A stretch of 17,655 bases of DNA from Deltaproteobacteria bacterium UBA6106 (GTDB lineage: Bacteria > Desulfobacterota > Syntrophorhabdia > Syntrophorhabdales > Syntrophorhabdaceae), in assembly GCA_002428485.1 (NCBI GenBank), contig DIWM01000042.1:1-17655 (forward strand), written 5' to 3'. The position numbers and the translations under genes are program-made. Under the pieces are notes generated by a model. It had not been told where the DNA came from, ran no database searches, and was given only the letters and a program-made list of their open reading frames with translations. Shown here piece by piece: positions 1 through 7,020 of the stretch. Position 1 is the first letter of the stretch. Every line of letters starts with the position of its first letter.

Positions 1-905
1 TCGAAGCGCATGACCTGGACTGCTTCGTCGGTATCGGAGGGGGCAGCACCCTTGACCTCGCGAAGGGCCTCGCGACGCTTAAGACGAATAAGGGCGATGC
101 GATCGACTACAGGGGGTTCGGCAAGGTAAAAAATGTGCCTCTGCCGGTGATCGCGCTGCCTTCGACGGCAGGTACCGGCAGCGAGGTAACCCCTTACGCC
201 GTTTTCATCGACACGAAGGAGAAGTGGAAATTCGGCATCAACACGGAATACAACTATCCCAGGCTTGCGCTCTACGACCCCCATTTTCTTGATAGCTGTC
301 CCTTCAACATATACGCTTCGTCGGGGATGGATGCAATGACGCATACGCTCGAAAGCTTTGTGGCAAAGAACGCGACAGCGCTGTCGAGGAATTTTTCGCG
401 GCAGGCATTTAAATTGTTGTTCGAAAATCTGAAAAAGGTCGCAAAAGGCGACTTCTCCAATGAGACAAAGCTTAACCTGCTCGTTGGGAGCGGATGCGCG
501 GGCATAGCGTTGATGAATGCAGGAGCAGGTCCCGCAGGAGCGCTGAGCTATCCGCTTGGCGTCTACTTCGATGTACCCCACGGGCTCGCTGGTTCCGTGT
601 TCCTTTCATCAGTGATAAAACATAATGTAAAGGCAGGCTACGCTGAATATGCGGAACTCTTCGACCTTGTTTTCGACGAAAAGGCGCTTTCCCCACAGGA
701 GAAATCGCTCCGTTTCGCCGACGAGTTAGTAAGGCTCTGTGAGGAGCTGCGCATACCCACTTCCCTTAAAGGCTTTGGCGTAAAGACCGAGGCAGACTTA
801 AGGCAGATCATCGATAACTCGATGCAGCTGAAGGCAGCCTTTGAGCAGAACCCGATACAATTCGGCATCAAAGAGATAGAGGAAACAATCTATTCGCTCA
901 AGTAA
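1..905 (+). CDS. Iron-type (group III) alcohol dehydrogenase, 5'-truncated by window edge
   Basis: The reading frame is open from base 3, so the gene starts upstream; about 300 residues are visible of a family of roughly 380-390. The first visible stretch carries the family's dinucleotide-binding motif GIGGGSTLDLAK, followed by PSTAGTGSE. Metal-site residues seen are the D-x3-H pair in GMDAMTH (bases 330-344) and the His of VPHG (579-581). The remaining metal His of the family, expected a few residues before YPLG, appears to be Gly here (537-539). The expected reaction is NAD(P)-dependent alcohol/aldehyde interconversion in the cytoplasm. It ends 21 bases before a class III aminotransferase, which suggests an oxidation-then-transamination pair acting on a sugar or a small precursor. 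KdnB of the Kdo8N pathway is a comparable sugar-active member; a phosphonate-type reductase is an alternative. The family call is firm, the substrate unknown. Confidence 0.9.
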   Translation, partial: EAHDLDCFVGIGGGSTLDLAKGLATLKTNKGDAIDYRGFGKVKNVPLPVIALPSTAGTGSEVTPYAVFIDTKEKWKFGINTEYNYPRLALYDPHFLDSCPFNIYASSGMDAMTHTLESFVAKNATALSRNFSRQAFKLLFENLKKVAKGDFSNETKLNLLVGSGCAGIALMNAGAGPAGALSYPLGVYFDVPHGLAGSVFLSSVIKHNVKAGYAEYAELFDLVFDEKALSPQEKSLRFADELVRLCEELRIPTSLKGFGVKTEADLRQIIDNSMQLKAAFEQNPIQFGIKEIEETIYSLK

Positions 906-926
906 ATCAAAACAAGGAGAGATTTA

Positions 927-2222
927 ATGAAATTTGACCGTTCAATGGAGATTTACAAGAAGGCGCTGGACGTTATACCGATGGGAACCTCAACGTTCAG
1001 CAAGAACCCGAACCTCTTTGTCATAGGCGCTTCACCGCTTTACATACAATCGGCAAAGGGGTGCATGCTGTATGATGTGGACGGAAACGAGTTCATCGAT
1101 TACTCGATGGCCCTGGGGCCGATCATACTTGGCTATGCGAACGCCGAGGTGAACAAGGCGGCTAAAAAGGGGATAGATGAGGGGCTTGTCTTCACGATCT
1201 CTTCGCCTGAAGAGTCCATGCTGGCAGAAAGGCTTATCGAAATCATCCCCTGCGCTGAAATGGTGCGTTTCAGCAAGAACGGTTCAGATGTATGTGAAGG
1301 CGCCATAAGGCTTGCCAGGAACTACACGCAGAAGCTGAAGATCGTGACCGTGGGAGGCTACCACGGTTTCCATGACTGGTTCATTGTTTCTACTCCCAGG
1401 AACAAGGGCGTTCCCAAAGTCATGGCGGAATGGATCCTGCCGCATAACTATAATGATATAGATTCAATAGAAAAGACGATCAATGCCCAAAGCAACGAGA
1501 TAGCCGCGGTGATCATGGAGCCGGTGATCAACTACGAACCGAAGGAGGGTTTTCTTGAAAGGATAAGGGAGCTGACGGAAAAGAACAACATCGTGCTGAT
1601 CTACGACGAGATGAAAACAGGCTTCCGCCTCCACATAGGTGGAGCACAGAAGTATTTGAACGTTGTGCCCGATCTGGCAGTTTACGCAAAAGGGCTTTCC
1701 AACGGGTTCCCGTTAAGCGCGCTTGCCGGCAAGAAATATCTTATGAAGCAGTTTGAGGACGAGAGCTGCTTCTTCTCCGGGTCCTATGCAACCGAGAAGG
1801 CCTCTCTCAACGCGGCGATGAAGACCCTGGAGATACTTGAGAGGGATAACGTCATAGAGCAGAACTGGAAGATGGGTGATGTGCTCAAGAGGGGAGTAAG
1901 GAAGATAATCAATAAATACAGCCTCCATGAGTTTGTCAACATTGTGGGGTTTGCCCCGATGACGCATTTTGTAATGGCCGAATACAAGGGCTTCACCGTC
2001 AATGAGATAAAATCGTTCATACAGCAGGAATGCGTAAAGCGGGGAATCCTCTTCGTGGGCTACCACCATATATGCTTCGCGCACAGGAAAAAGCATATAG
2101 ACCGTACCCTGAAGGTCTATGACGAGGTATTGTCAATGATGAAACAGGCGATAGACGACGGAACTCTCAGGGACAAGATAGAAGGAAAGCCGATAAGCGC
2201 CTTCGGCGTGAGGTCAAGTTAA
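927..2222 (+). CDS. Class III PLP aminotransferase, glutamate-1-semialdehyde aminotransferase-like
   Basis: This 431-residue protein has the fold-type I class III layout. Visible parts are the N-terminal GCMLYDVDGNEFIDY segment (45-59), SKNGSDVCEGAIRLAR (116-131), which resembles the GSA-aminomutase 'NSGTEA' region, the cofactor Asp in IYDEMKTGFR (Asp227), and the Schiff-base Lys255 in YAKGLSNGFP. It should transfer an amino group to an aldehyde or ketone carbon. It is not haem-pathway HemL by context: it sits between an alcohol dehydrogenase and a Gfo/Idh/MocA oxidoreductase in a glycan locus. A good ribosome site (AAGGAGAG) lies just before the ATG. This is the only aminotransferase in the window, so it could conceivably stand in for the missing PseC, but PseC belongs to the DegT/DnrJ/EryC1 family and class III enzymes normally act on terminal carbonyls or amines. 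The family is certain, the substrate unknown. Confidence 0.92.
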   Translation: MKFDRSMEIYKKALDVIPMGTSTFSKNPNLFVIGASPLYIQSAKGCMLYDVDGNEFIDYSMALGPIILGYANAEVNKAAKKGIDEGLVFTISSPEESMLAERLIEIIPCAEMVRFSKNGSDVCEGAIRLARNYTQKLKIVTVGGYHGFHDWFIVSTPRNKGVPKVMAEWILPHNYNDIDSIEKTINAQSNEIAAVIMEPVINYEPKEGFLERIRELTEKNNIVLIYDEMKTGFRLHIGGAQKYLNVVPDLAVYAKGLSNGFPLSALAGKKYLMKQFEDESCFFSGSYATEKASLNAAMKTLEILERDNVIEQNWKMGDVLKRGVRKIINKYSLHEFVNIVGFAPMTHFVMAEYKGFTVNEIKSFIQQECVKRGILFVGYHHICFAHRKKHIDRTLKVYDEVLSMMKQAIDDGTLRDKIEGKPISAFGVRSS

Positions 2223-2228
2223 GAGCAT

Positions 2229-3230
2229 ATGAAGTTTCTTGTTATAGGATATGGCTCAATAGGAAAAAGGCACGCCGCAAACGTGGCTTCTGTAGGCCAT
2301 CAGGCAGTCCTCCTCAGGCATGCCAGGGGCAATGAGAACAGGGAAGGGTTCAGGGAATATTACAGCCTCGAAGATGTGCTCGAAAATGAAAAAGATATTG
2401 ACGGTGCGATCGTCTGCTCACCGACGACGAAACACCTGGACGACGTGAGGCAACTGGTCAGCAACAATATGCCTTTTCTCCTCGAGAAACCGACTACCCA
2501 TGACCTCAGGTCAACGGGCGAAATGAAGGGGATCATAGAATCCAACACGTTCACCTTATACGATATAGGGTTTAACCTGAGGTATCACCCGGTCATAGGG
2601 TTTATCAAAGATTTCCTACCGAACGTAGGAAGGGTCTACGCGACGAAGATCTATGTGGGTTACTATCTCCCGTACTGGAGAAAAGGGATCGATTACCGTG
2701 AGTCGACAAGCGCCAAAAAGGAGCTTGGCGGCGGGGTCCATGTGGAGCTTGCCCACGACATAGACTACACGCTCTGGCTGATAGGGCGCCCCAAGAAGGT
2801 GGTCGGGTATGTGAACAGGGTGAGCGACCTTGAGATATCCACGGACGATATCTGCTCCGCCTTATTGAAATACAGCGATGGCTCCGTGGCTGAGGTTCAC
2901 CTTGACTACCTTTCTCATAAATATCTGAGGGGCGGACAGATCATTGCAGAGAACGGGACCCTTGAGTGGCAATGGAATCCGGCTGAAGGCAGCGTATCCT
3001 ATTTTGACAAGGAAGGCTCCGGCTCTAAAGAGATCTTTGCAACAGGGCCAGGCTATGATTTCAATGCGACATATATAGAGGAGTTGAAAAATTTTATCGG
3101 GATATTGAACGGAAGCAGGAAAAGCACGGTAAACATTGATGATGCCGTTGAGACAATGAAGGTCATTCAGGCCATCGAGGTCTCTGACCAGGAAGAAAAA
3201 TGGGTCGCTATGGAGGAGATCGTTCTATGA
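2229..3230 (+). CDS. Gfo/Idh/MocA-family oxidoreductase
   Basis: This 333-residue protein opens with a Rossmann motif, VIGYGSIGKRHAAN (residues 5-18), followed by the family's EKPTT motif (86-90), where the Lys is the usual catalytic/cofactor residue, and by AHDIDY (175-180), the usual position of the catalytic His-Asp. The C-terminal half, with a GGGVHVELAHD helix and a beta-rich part, fits the GFO_IDH_MocA C-terminal domain. It should oxidise or reduce a sugar or sugar-nucleotide hydroxyl/keto group with NAD(P). It starts 6 bases after the aminotransferase stop, with only a weak ribosome site, and its stop overlaps the next gene's start (ATGA), so translational coupling on both sides is likely. 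Comparable oxidoreductases occur in nonulosonate and aminosugar clusters. The precise substrate cannot be read from the sequence. Confidence 0.9.
   Translation: MKFLVIGYGSIGKRHAANVASVGHQAVLLRHARGNENREGFREYYSLEDVLENEKDIDGAIVCSPTTKHLDDVRQLVSNNMPFLLEKPTTHDLRSTGEMKGIIESNTFTLYDIGFNLRYHPVIGFIKDFLPNVGRVYATKIYVGYYLPYWRKGIDYRESTSAKKELGGGVHVELAHDIDYTLWLIGRPKKVVGYVNRVSDLEISTDDICSALLKYSDGSVAEVHLDYLSHKYLRGGQIIAENGTLEWQWNPAEGSVSYFDKEGSGSKEIFATGPGYDFNATYIEELKNFIGILNGSRKSTVNIDDAVETMKVIQAIEVSDQEEKWVAMEEIVL
3212..3216 (+). promoter_or_regulatory. Shine-Dalgarno GGAGG that fixes the SDR start
   Basis: GGAGG lies inside the 3' end of the Gfo/Idh/MocA gene, 10 bases before an ATG at 3227 that overlaps that gene's TGA as ATGA. 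A further in-frame ATG at 3200 has no comparable site and would add nine residues before the Rossmann strand, so 3227 is chosen. Confidence 0.7.
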
Positions 3231-3970
3231 AAAAGCTGGTTATTATCTCAGGAGGCCTCGGCGTCCTGGGCCAGAGCTACGCGAAGGCGCTGGAAGAGGA
3301 AGGCCATGACATACTTTTGCTCGACACGAAAGAGGTCCCGAAGGACAGAAAGATCTATGGCGAATTGTTCCAGTGCGATATTTCTGATGAAAAGGTTGTT
3401 AAAAGATTGCAGGATTACCTGACATCGATGGATTGCGAGGTCTGTGGCCTCATCAACAATGCGTCATGCCAGCCACCGGGATTTACCAACGAGCTTGACG
3501 ATTATTCCGTTGAGACATTCCGCAAGGTCCTCGATGTAAACCTTACAGGCAGCTTTCTTCTCACGAAGGCCGTCATACCGTTCATGAAAAAACAGGGGTT
3601 CGGCAGCATCATCAATATAGGTTCAATTCAAGGCGTTGTTGCGCCCACATTCCAGATCTATGAAGGCATGAACATCACGTCGCCGCTGGTGTATGCCGTT
3701 GCAAAGGCGGGGATGATCCATTTCTGCAAATGGGTGGCAGCAAAATACGGAAAATGGGGCATCCGTTGCAACGCTATATCTCCGGGCGGTGTGGGAGATT
3801 CCCAGAGGGGCGGAGGCGATTTTGCGAAGACCTATGCGGCAAGGACGCCGCTGGGGAGAATGGCCGATTCCAGCGATGTCGCGGAGGCGGTAAAATTCCT
3901 CATGAGCGATCGGTCCAAATACATCACCGGCCAGAACCTCCTCGTAGACGGGGGATGGACGATATACTGA
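3227..3970 (+). CDS. Short-chain dehydrogenase/reductase (PtmA-like SDR)
   Basis: From the ATG at 3227 the protein has 247 residues, typical for a classical SDR. Visible features are the cofactor motif SGGLGVLG (8-15), the NNAS motif (77-80), and the catalytic triad Ser133 (INIGSIQG), Tyr156 and Lys160 (YAVAK). The C-terminal GQNLLVDGGWT is typical of the family. It should carry out an NAD(P)-linked oxidation or reduction of a sugar intermediate in the cytoplasm. SDRs of this kind occur in nonulosonate loci (Campylobacter PtmA in the legionaminic-acid locus is the best-known example), but the resemblance here is by class and context only. The start overlaps the upstream gene by 4 bases. It is the last gene before a 163-base gap, so the first four genes may form one translationally coupled unit. 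Confidence 0.9.
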   Translation: MKKLVIISGGLGVLGQSYAKALEEEGHDILLLDTKEVPKDRKIYGELFQCDISDEKVVKRLQDYLTSMDCEVCGLINNASCQPPGFTNELDDYSVETFRKVLDVNLTGSFLLTKAVIPFMKKQGFGSIINIGSIQGVVAPTFQIYEGMNITSPLVYAVAKAGMIHFCKWVAAKYGKWGIRCNAISPGGVGDSQRGGGDFAKTYAARTPLGRMADSSDVAEAVKFLMSDRSKYITGQNLLVDGGWTIY

Positions 3971-3995
3971 TTAGCCGAGAGAAAATCCGTAAGTC

Positions 3996-4016
3996 GTGAG
4001 GCGTTAGGCGTGAGGG
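3996..4016 (+). repeat. Tandem heptamer repeat, three GTGAGGC-like units
   Basis: Three adjacent 7-base units, GTGAGGC (3996-4002), GTTAGGC (4003-4009) and GTGAGGG (4010-4016), differ by one base each from the consensus or match it. They lie 26 bases after the SDR stop. Such short direct repeats may be remnants of an expanding simple repeat or part of a dispersed intergenic repeat family. Confidence 0.6.
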
Positions 4017-4083
4017 GTTAAATCTCCTAACGTAATAATCTTACAACATCAAATATCTAACATGCTGTGTATTTATCTTAACT

Positions 4084-4111
4084 TTGAACGTAGAGCATTG
4101 AACGTTGAACG
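4084..4111 (+). repeat. Phased heptamer repeat, TTGAACG units
   Basis: Identical 7-mers TTGAACG occur at 4084-4090, 4098-4104 and 4105-4111; the intervening 7 bases (4091-4097, TAGAGCA) keep the phase but have diverged. The block ends 22 bases before the ATG of the CMP-sugar synthetase. It differs in sequence from the GTGAGGC group in the same gap but has the same 7-base period. Confidence 0.6.
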
Positions 4112-4133
4112 GATTTCGTAAGGAAGGTAATTA

Positions 4134-4856
4134 ATGTATAAGGGCAAAAGGGTGCTTGCGGTTATAACGGCACGGGGAGGGAGCAAGGGCCTCCCGGGCA
4201 AGAATATAAAGCCGCTCCTCGGAAAGCCGCTTATTGTATGGACGATCGAAAAGGCGCTGGAAAGCATTTTCCTCGACCGAATCATTGTATCCACGGACAG
4301 CGATGAGATCGCCGCGGTGGCGAAGGAACACGGAGCAGAGGTACCGTTCAAAAGACCGAAGAGGCTCTCGGGCGACAGGGTAGGGTCCTACGACGTGGTT
4401 GCACACGCCATTGGATATCTCTCGCGGAGAGGTGATGTTTTCGATTACTTGGCGCTTCTTGAACCGACATCGCCGCTCAGAAAAAAGGGCGACATTGACC
4501 GTGCGATCACAAAGCTTATTGATAACGAAAAGAAGGCAGACAGCCTGGTCAGTTTTGGACAGGTCACGCTGGAGCATCCTGCAGTAATTAAAAAGGTAAG
4601 CAGCAAGGGATATATGGTCCCTTATGTGAAGAACCCGGAGAAGGCTACCGGAAGGCAGGGATACAGTCCTGCCTATTTTCCATACGGCGTGATATACCTA
4701 ACAAAAATAAGCGCCTTTTACAAATATCAAAGCTTTTATCAACCGAGAACGATACCCTATTTTGTGGAAAGATGGCAATGTTATGAGGTGGATGATATCT
4801 ATGATCTTATGGTGATCGAAAACATCCTGAGCTACAGAAAAGATGATGTGGAATAG
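4134..4856 (+). CDS. CMP-sugar synthetase, NeuA/PseF/LegF type
   Basis: The 240-residue protein shows the CTP-binding N-terminus of acylneuraminate cytidylyltransferases, ITARGGSKGLPGKN (11-24), followed by STDSDEIA (53-60), LLEPTSPLR (108-116) and a C-terminal YEVDDIYDLMVIE segment supplying acidic metal ligands. It should join CTP to the anomeric carbon of a nonulosonic acid, releasing pyrophosphate, to make the CMP-sugar donor. Length and motifs fit the single-domain PseF/LegF/PtmB group rather than KdsB. It stands 163 bases after the SDR and 70 bases before the amidotransferase. A second cytidylyltransferase of a different (SpsF) family lies at 11430, so the substrate may be either pseudaminic acid or a second acidic sugar; no synthase for a second sugar is visible here. 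Confidence 0.9.
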   Translation: MYKGKRVLAVITARGGSKGLPGKNIKPLLGKPLIVWTIEKALESIFLDRIIVSTDSDEIAAVAKEHGAEVPFKRPKRLSGDRVGSYDVVAHAIGYLSRRGDVFDYLALLEPTSPLRKKGDIDRAITKLIDNEKKADSLVSFGQVTLEHPAVIKKVSSKGYMVPYVKNPEKATGRQGYSPAYFPYGVIYLTKISAFYKYQSFYQPRTIPYFVERWQCYEVDDIYDLMVIENILSYRKDDVE

Positions 4857-4915
4857 AACAACAGGCAAAAATATTACCATTTTATCAGGAAATTAACTTT
4901 AAAAGGTAAGCACAC

Positions 4916-4922
4916 AAGGAGG
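4916..4922 (+). promoter_or_regulatory. Strong Shine-Dalgarno AAGGAGG
   Basis: A near-perfect anti-16S match lies 4 bases before the ATG at 4927, the strongest ribosome site in the window. It follows a 59-base AT-rich spacer, so the amidotransferase is likely translated independently of the upstream gene. Confidence 0.7.
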
Positions 4923-4926
4923 AAGT

Positions 4927-6246
4927 ATGAGTATCGATAAAGATCCAAAACAGGCAGGAGAACCCGGTAAGGGAGAGGAGCTTGAAGTATACTACGGGCT
5001 GCCGAGGGAAGTAGTTTACTGCAAGAAATGTGTATATCCTAATCAAAATCCCATATCTGATAATGAATTTGCCCATAATATAAAAAGCAAGAAAAAGACA
5101 CTCAACTTTAATGAAGATGGTATTTGTGATGCCTGTAGCTGGGCTGAAATGAAGAAGGGCGGTGCCGTAGACTGGAAGCAGAGGGAGCAGGAGTTGATTG
5201 ATTTATGCAACAAACATCGCAAGGATGACGGTTCCTATGATTGTCTGGTGCCTGGCTCGGGAGGGAAGGACAGTTTTTATGCCGCACATGTGCTTAAATA
5301 TAAATATGGTATGCACCCCCTTACTGTTACATGGGCCCCCCATATCTATACGGATTGGGGCTGGAAGAACTTTCAGGCGTGGATACATGCAGGTTTTGAT
5401 AACTATCTTTTCACGCCAAACGGAAGGGTGCACAGATTGTTGACCAGGCTTGCCACGGAGAATATTTTTTATCCCTTTCAGCCCTTTGTGATCGGGCAGA
5501 AGAATTTTGCCCCGAAATTCGCATTAAAATACGATATTTCTCTCCTCTTTTTTGGCGAAAACGAAGCTGAGTACGGCAATCCCGTTGAGGACAACTTTAA
5601 CCCGCACAGGGATTGGTCTTATGCCACAGCCGACGATCCTGATAACGTCTATATTTCTGGTGTGGCAGTAAAATCTCTAAAACAAGATTACGGACTGAGT
5701 CAAAACGAGCTTACGCCTTATTTGCCTTCGAGATTGGAGGACGTATCAAAAAAGAAGATTCAATTCCAGTTTCTCGGCTATTATCTGCCATGGCATCCTC
5801 AGGGCAATTACTACTATGCTGTTGAACACGGGGGGTTCCGCTGTGCGCCGGAACGGACCCCCGGCACGTACAGCAAGTATAACAGCATTGATGACAAAAT
5901 AGATGATTTTCACTTTTTATCGCACTACATAAAGTTCGGAATAGGCAGGGCCACTTTCGATGCCGCCCAGGAGATACGGAACGAAGAGATAACGCGGGAT
6001 GAGGGCATAGCCCTGGTCAAGAAATTCGACGGCGAGTTCCCGGAGCGTTTCGCGGAAGAAATTTTCCGCTACCTGAGTCTTCCTGAAAAAGAGTTTCCCG
6101 TGGCATCAAAGATGTTTAAGAATCCTATAGTGGACAGGGATTATTTCATGAGTATGTGCGACAGGTTCCGCTCCCCCCATCTCTGGAAAAAAGAGAACGG
6201 ACAGTGGAAGCTGAGATACCCCATCTGGGAGGTGGAAGGGAAATAG
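4927..6246 (+). CDS. pseA: N-acetyl sugar amidotransferase (PseA/WbuX/WbpG family)
   Basis: The 439-residue protein has an N-terminal zinc-ribbon-like pair of CxxC motifs (Cys32/Cys35 in CKKC, Cys67/Cys70 in CDAC) around an acidic segment. The ATP-pyrophosphatase P-loop PGSGGKDS (109-116) follows. This is the architecture of PseA of Campylobacter and WbpG of Pseudomonas. These enzymes are needed to turn an N-acetyl group on an aminosugar into an acetamidino group, using ATP and ammonia supplied by a HisH/HisF-like pair, and exactly that pair follows (6258 and 7021). The protein has about 20 residues before the usual YGLP start of the family. The 5' half is noticeably more AT-rich than neighbouring genes. 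The exact substrate (pseudaminic acid, its precursor, or another sugar) is not shown by the sequence; the symbol is given for family resemblance. Confidence 0.88.
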   Translation: MSIDKDPKQAGEPGKGEELEVYYGLPREVVYCKKCVYPNQNPISDNEFAHNIKSKKKTLNFNEDGICDACSWAEMKKGGAVDWKQREQELIDLCNKHRKDDGSYDCLVPGSGGKDSFYAAHVLKYKYGMHPLTVTWAPHIYTDWGWKNFQAWIHAGFDNYLFTPNGRVHRLLTRLATENIFYPFQPFVIGQKNFAPKFALKYDISLLFFGENEAEYGNPVEDNFNPHRDWSYATADDPDNVYISGVAVKSLKQDYGLSQNELTPYLPSRLEDVSKKKIQFQFLGYYLPWHPQGNYYYAVEHGGFRCAPERTPGTYSKYNSIDDKIDDFHFLSHYIKFGIGRATFDAAQEIRNEEITRDEGIALVKKFDGEFPERFAEEIFRYLSLPEKEFPVASKMFKNPIVDRDYFMSMCDRFRSPHLWKKENGQWKLRYPIWEVEGK

Positions 6247-6257
6247 ACAGAAATAGC

Positions 6258-7016
6258 ATGCACAACATAAGATTGATAGCCCGCCTCGATGTGAAAGGCC
6301 CGAACCTTGTTAAGGGGATACAGCTTGAAGGGCTCCGGAAGATGGGCAATCCGAACAAATTTGCAAAAAAATATTACGATGAAGGCATTGACGAGATCAT
6401 ATATATGGACATTGTGGCGAGTCTTTATGAGCGCGACAATATAAAAGAGATCGTGCGCCGCACTTCAGAAGACATATTTATCCCGGTCACTGTGGGCGGC
6501 GGGATACGTTCTATTGAGGATGCAAGGGAGATACTCCGCGCAGGCGCAGATAAGGTTGCGATCAATACGGCCGCAATCAAGAACCCGCAGCTTATCAGCG
6601 ACGTTTCAAAGAGATTCGGTTCCCAGTGTATGGTGCTTTCCATCGAGGCAAAGAAGAAAGGAGAGGGGCAATGGGAGGCCTATTACGACTATGGCCGTGA
6701 AAAGACCGGTATCGATGTGGTAGAGTGGGCCCAGAAAGGCTATGAGCTTGGTGCAGGAGAGATACTCCTTACCTCTATCGACATGGAAGGCAGTGCAAAA
6801 GGTTTCGATATCGACCTTGTAAGGACGATCTCCAATATGCTGCCAATACCTGTTATCGCCAGCGGCGGCATGGGGAGCATTGACGACCTCGAACAGGTAG
6901 TGCAGGAAGGCCATGCAGATGCCGTTGCAATGGCTCATGTCCTCCATTACGGGATCCATTCGGTCGGTGAGGTGAAAGAAGAGTGCCTGCGCAGGGGCAT
7001 TAAAATAAGGGCATGA
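6258..7016 (+). CDS. HisF-like glycosyl amidation protein (WbuZ/HisF2 type)
   Basis: The 252-residue (beta-alpha)8 barrel protein follows the HisF sequence closely, with RLDVKG at Asp11, VTVGGGIRS (78-85), GADKVAINTAA (96-106), GAGEILLTSID and IASGGMG. The start at 6258 is chosen because it puts Arg5 and Asp11 exactly at HisF numbering; a longer frame open from 6156 runs into the preceding gene. The ammonia-gate residues of HisF (Arg5, Glu46, Lys99, Glu167) are all present, here Arg5, Glu46, Lys99 and Glu168. The second cyclase catalytic Asp130 is Glu (bases 6645-6647). It lies between an amidotransferase and a HisH-like glutaminase, with no other his gene nearby. The likely role is channelling ammonia to the PseA-type enzyme rather than making imidazole glycerol phosphate. 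The ribosome site is weak. Confidence 0.88.
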   Translation: MHNIRLIARLDVKGPNLVKGIQLEGLRKMGNPNKFAKKYYDEGIDEIIYMDIVASLYERDNIKEIVRRTSEDIFIPVTVGGGIRSIEDAREILRAGADKVAINTAAIKNPQLISDVSKRFGSQCMVLSIEAKKKGEGQWEAYYDYGREKTGIDVVEWAQKGYELGAGEILLTSIDMEGSAKGFDIDLVRTISNMLPIPVIASGGMGSIDDLEQVVQEGHADAVAMAHVLHYGIHSVGEVKEECLRRGIKIRA

Positions 7017-7020
7017 TAGA

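Larger units (their letters stand above)
3971..4133 (+). other. Intergenic gap, AT-richer, carrying heptamer repeats
   Basis: This is the longest non-coding stretch in the window. It holds two groups of phased 7-base repeats (listed separately), flanked by a short imperfect inverted match: GAAAATCCGT at 3981-3990 against ACGGATTTC at 4109-4117. No G+C-rich hairpin followed by a T run was seen, and no well-spaced -35/-10 pair. The gap separates the dehydrogenase/aminotransferase genes from the CMP-transferase and amidination genes. A promoter for the downstream genes could lie here, but the sequence alone does not establish one. Confidence 0.6.

Noticed and set aside
1713..2096. A 127-codon minus-strand frame opposite the aminotransferase gene
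   Set aside because: The plus strand has an uninterrupted class III aminotransferase with all key residues; the opposite frame shows no domain.
3200..3226. ATG at 3200 as the SDR start
   Set aside because: It lies before the GGAGG ribosome site and adds residues ahead of the Rossmann strand; ATG 3227 with ATGA overlap fits better.
4031..4080. A sigma-70-like promoter (TTACAA with TATTTA or TATCTA)
   Set aside because: The spacing between candidate hexamers is far from 17 bases and the matches are poor, so AT-richness explains them.
4857..4926. A terminator or promoter in the 70-base spacer before the amidotransferase
   Set aside because: No stem followed by a T run and no well-spaced promoter hexamers were found; only the strong ribosome site is supported.
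6156..6257. An upstream ATG at 6156 as the HisF-like start
   Set aside because: It would overlap the amidotransferase gene by 91 bases and add 34 residues not found in HisF; the start at 6258 matches HisF numbering exactly.
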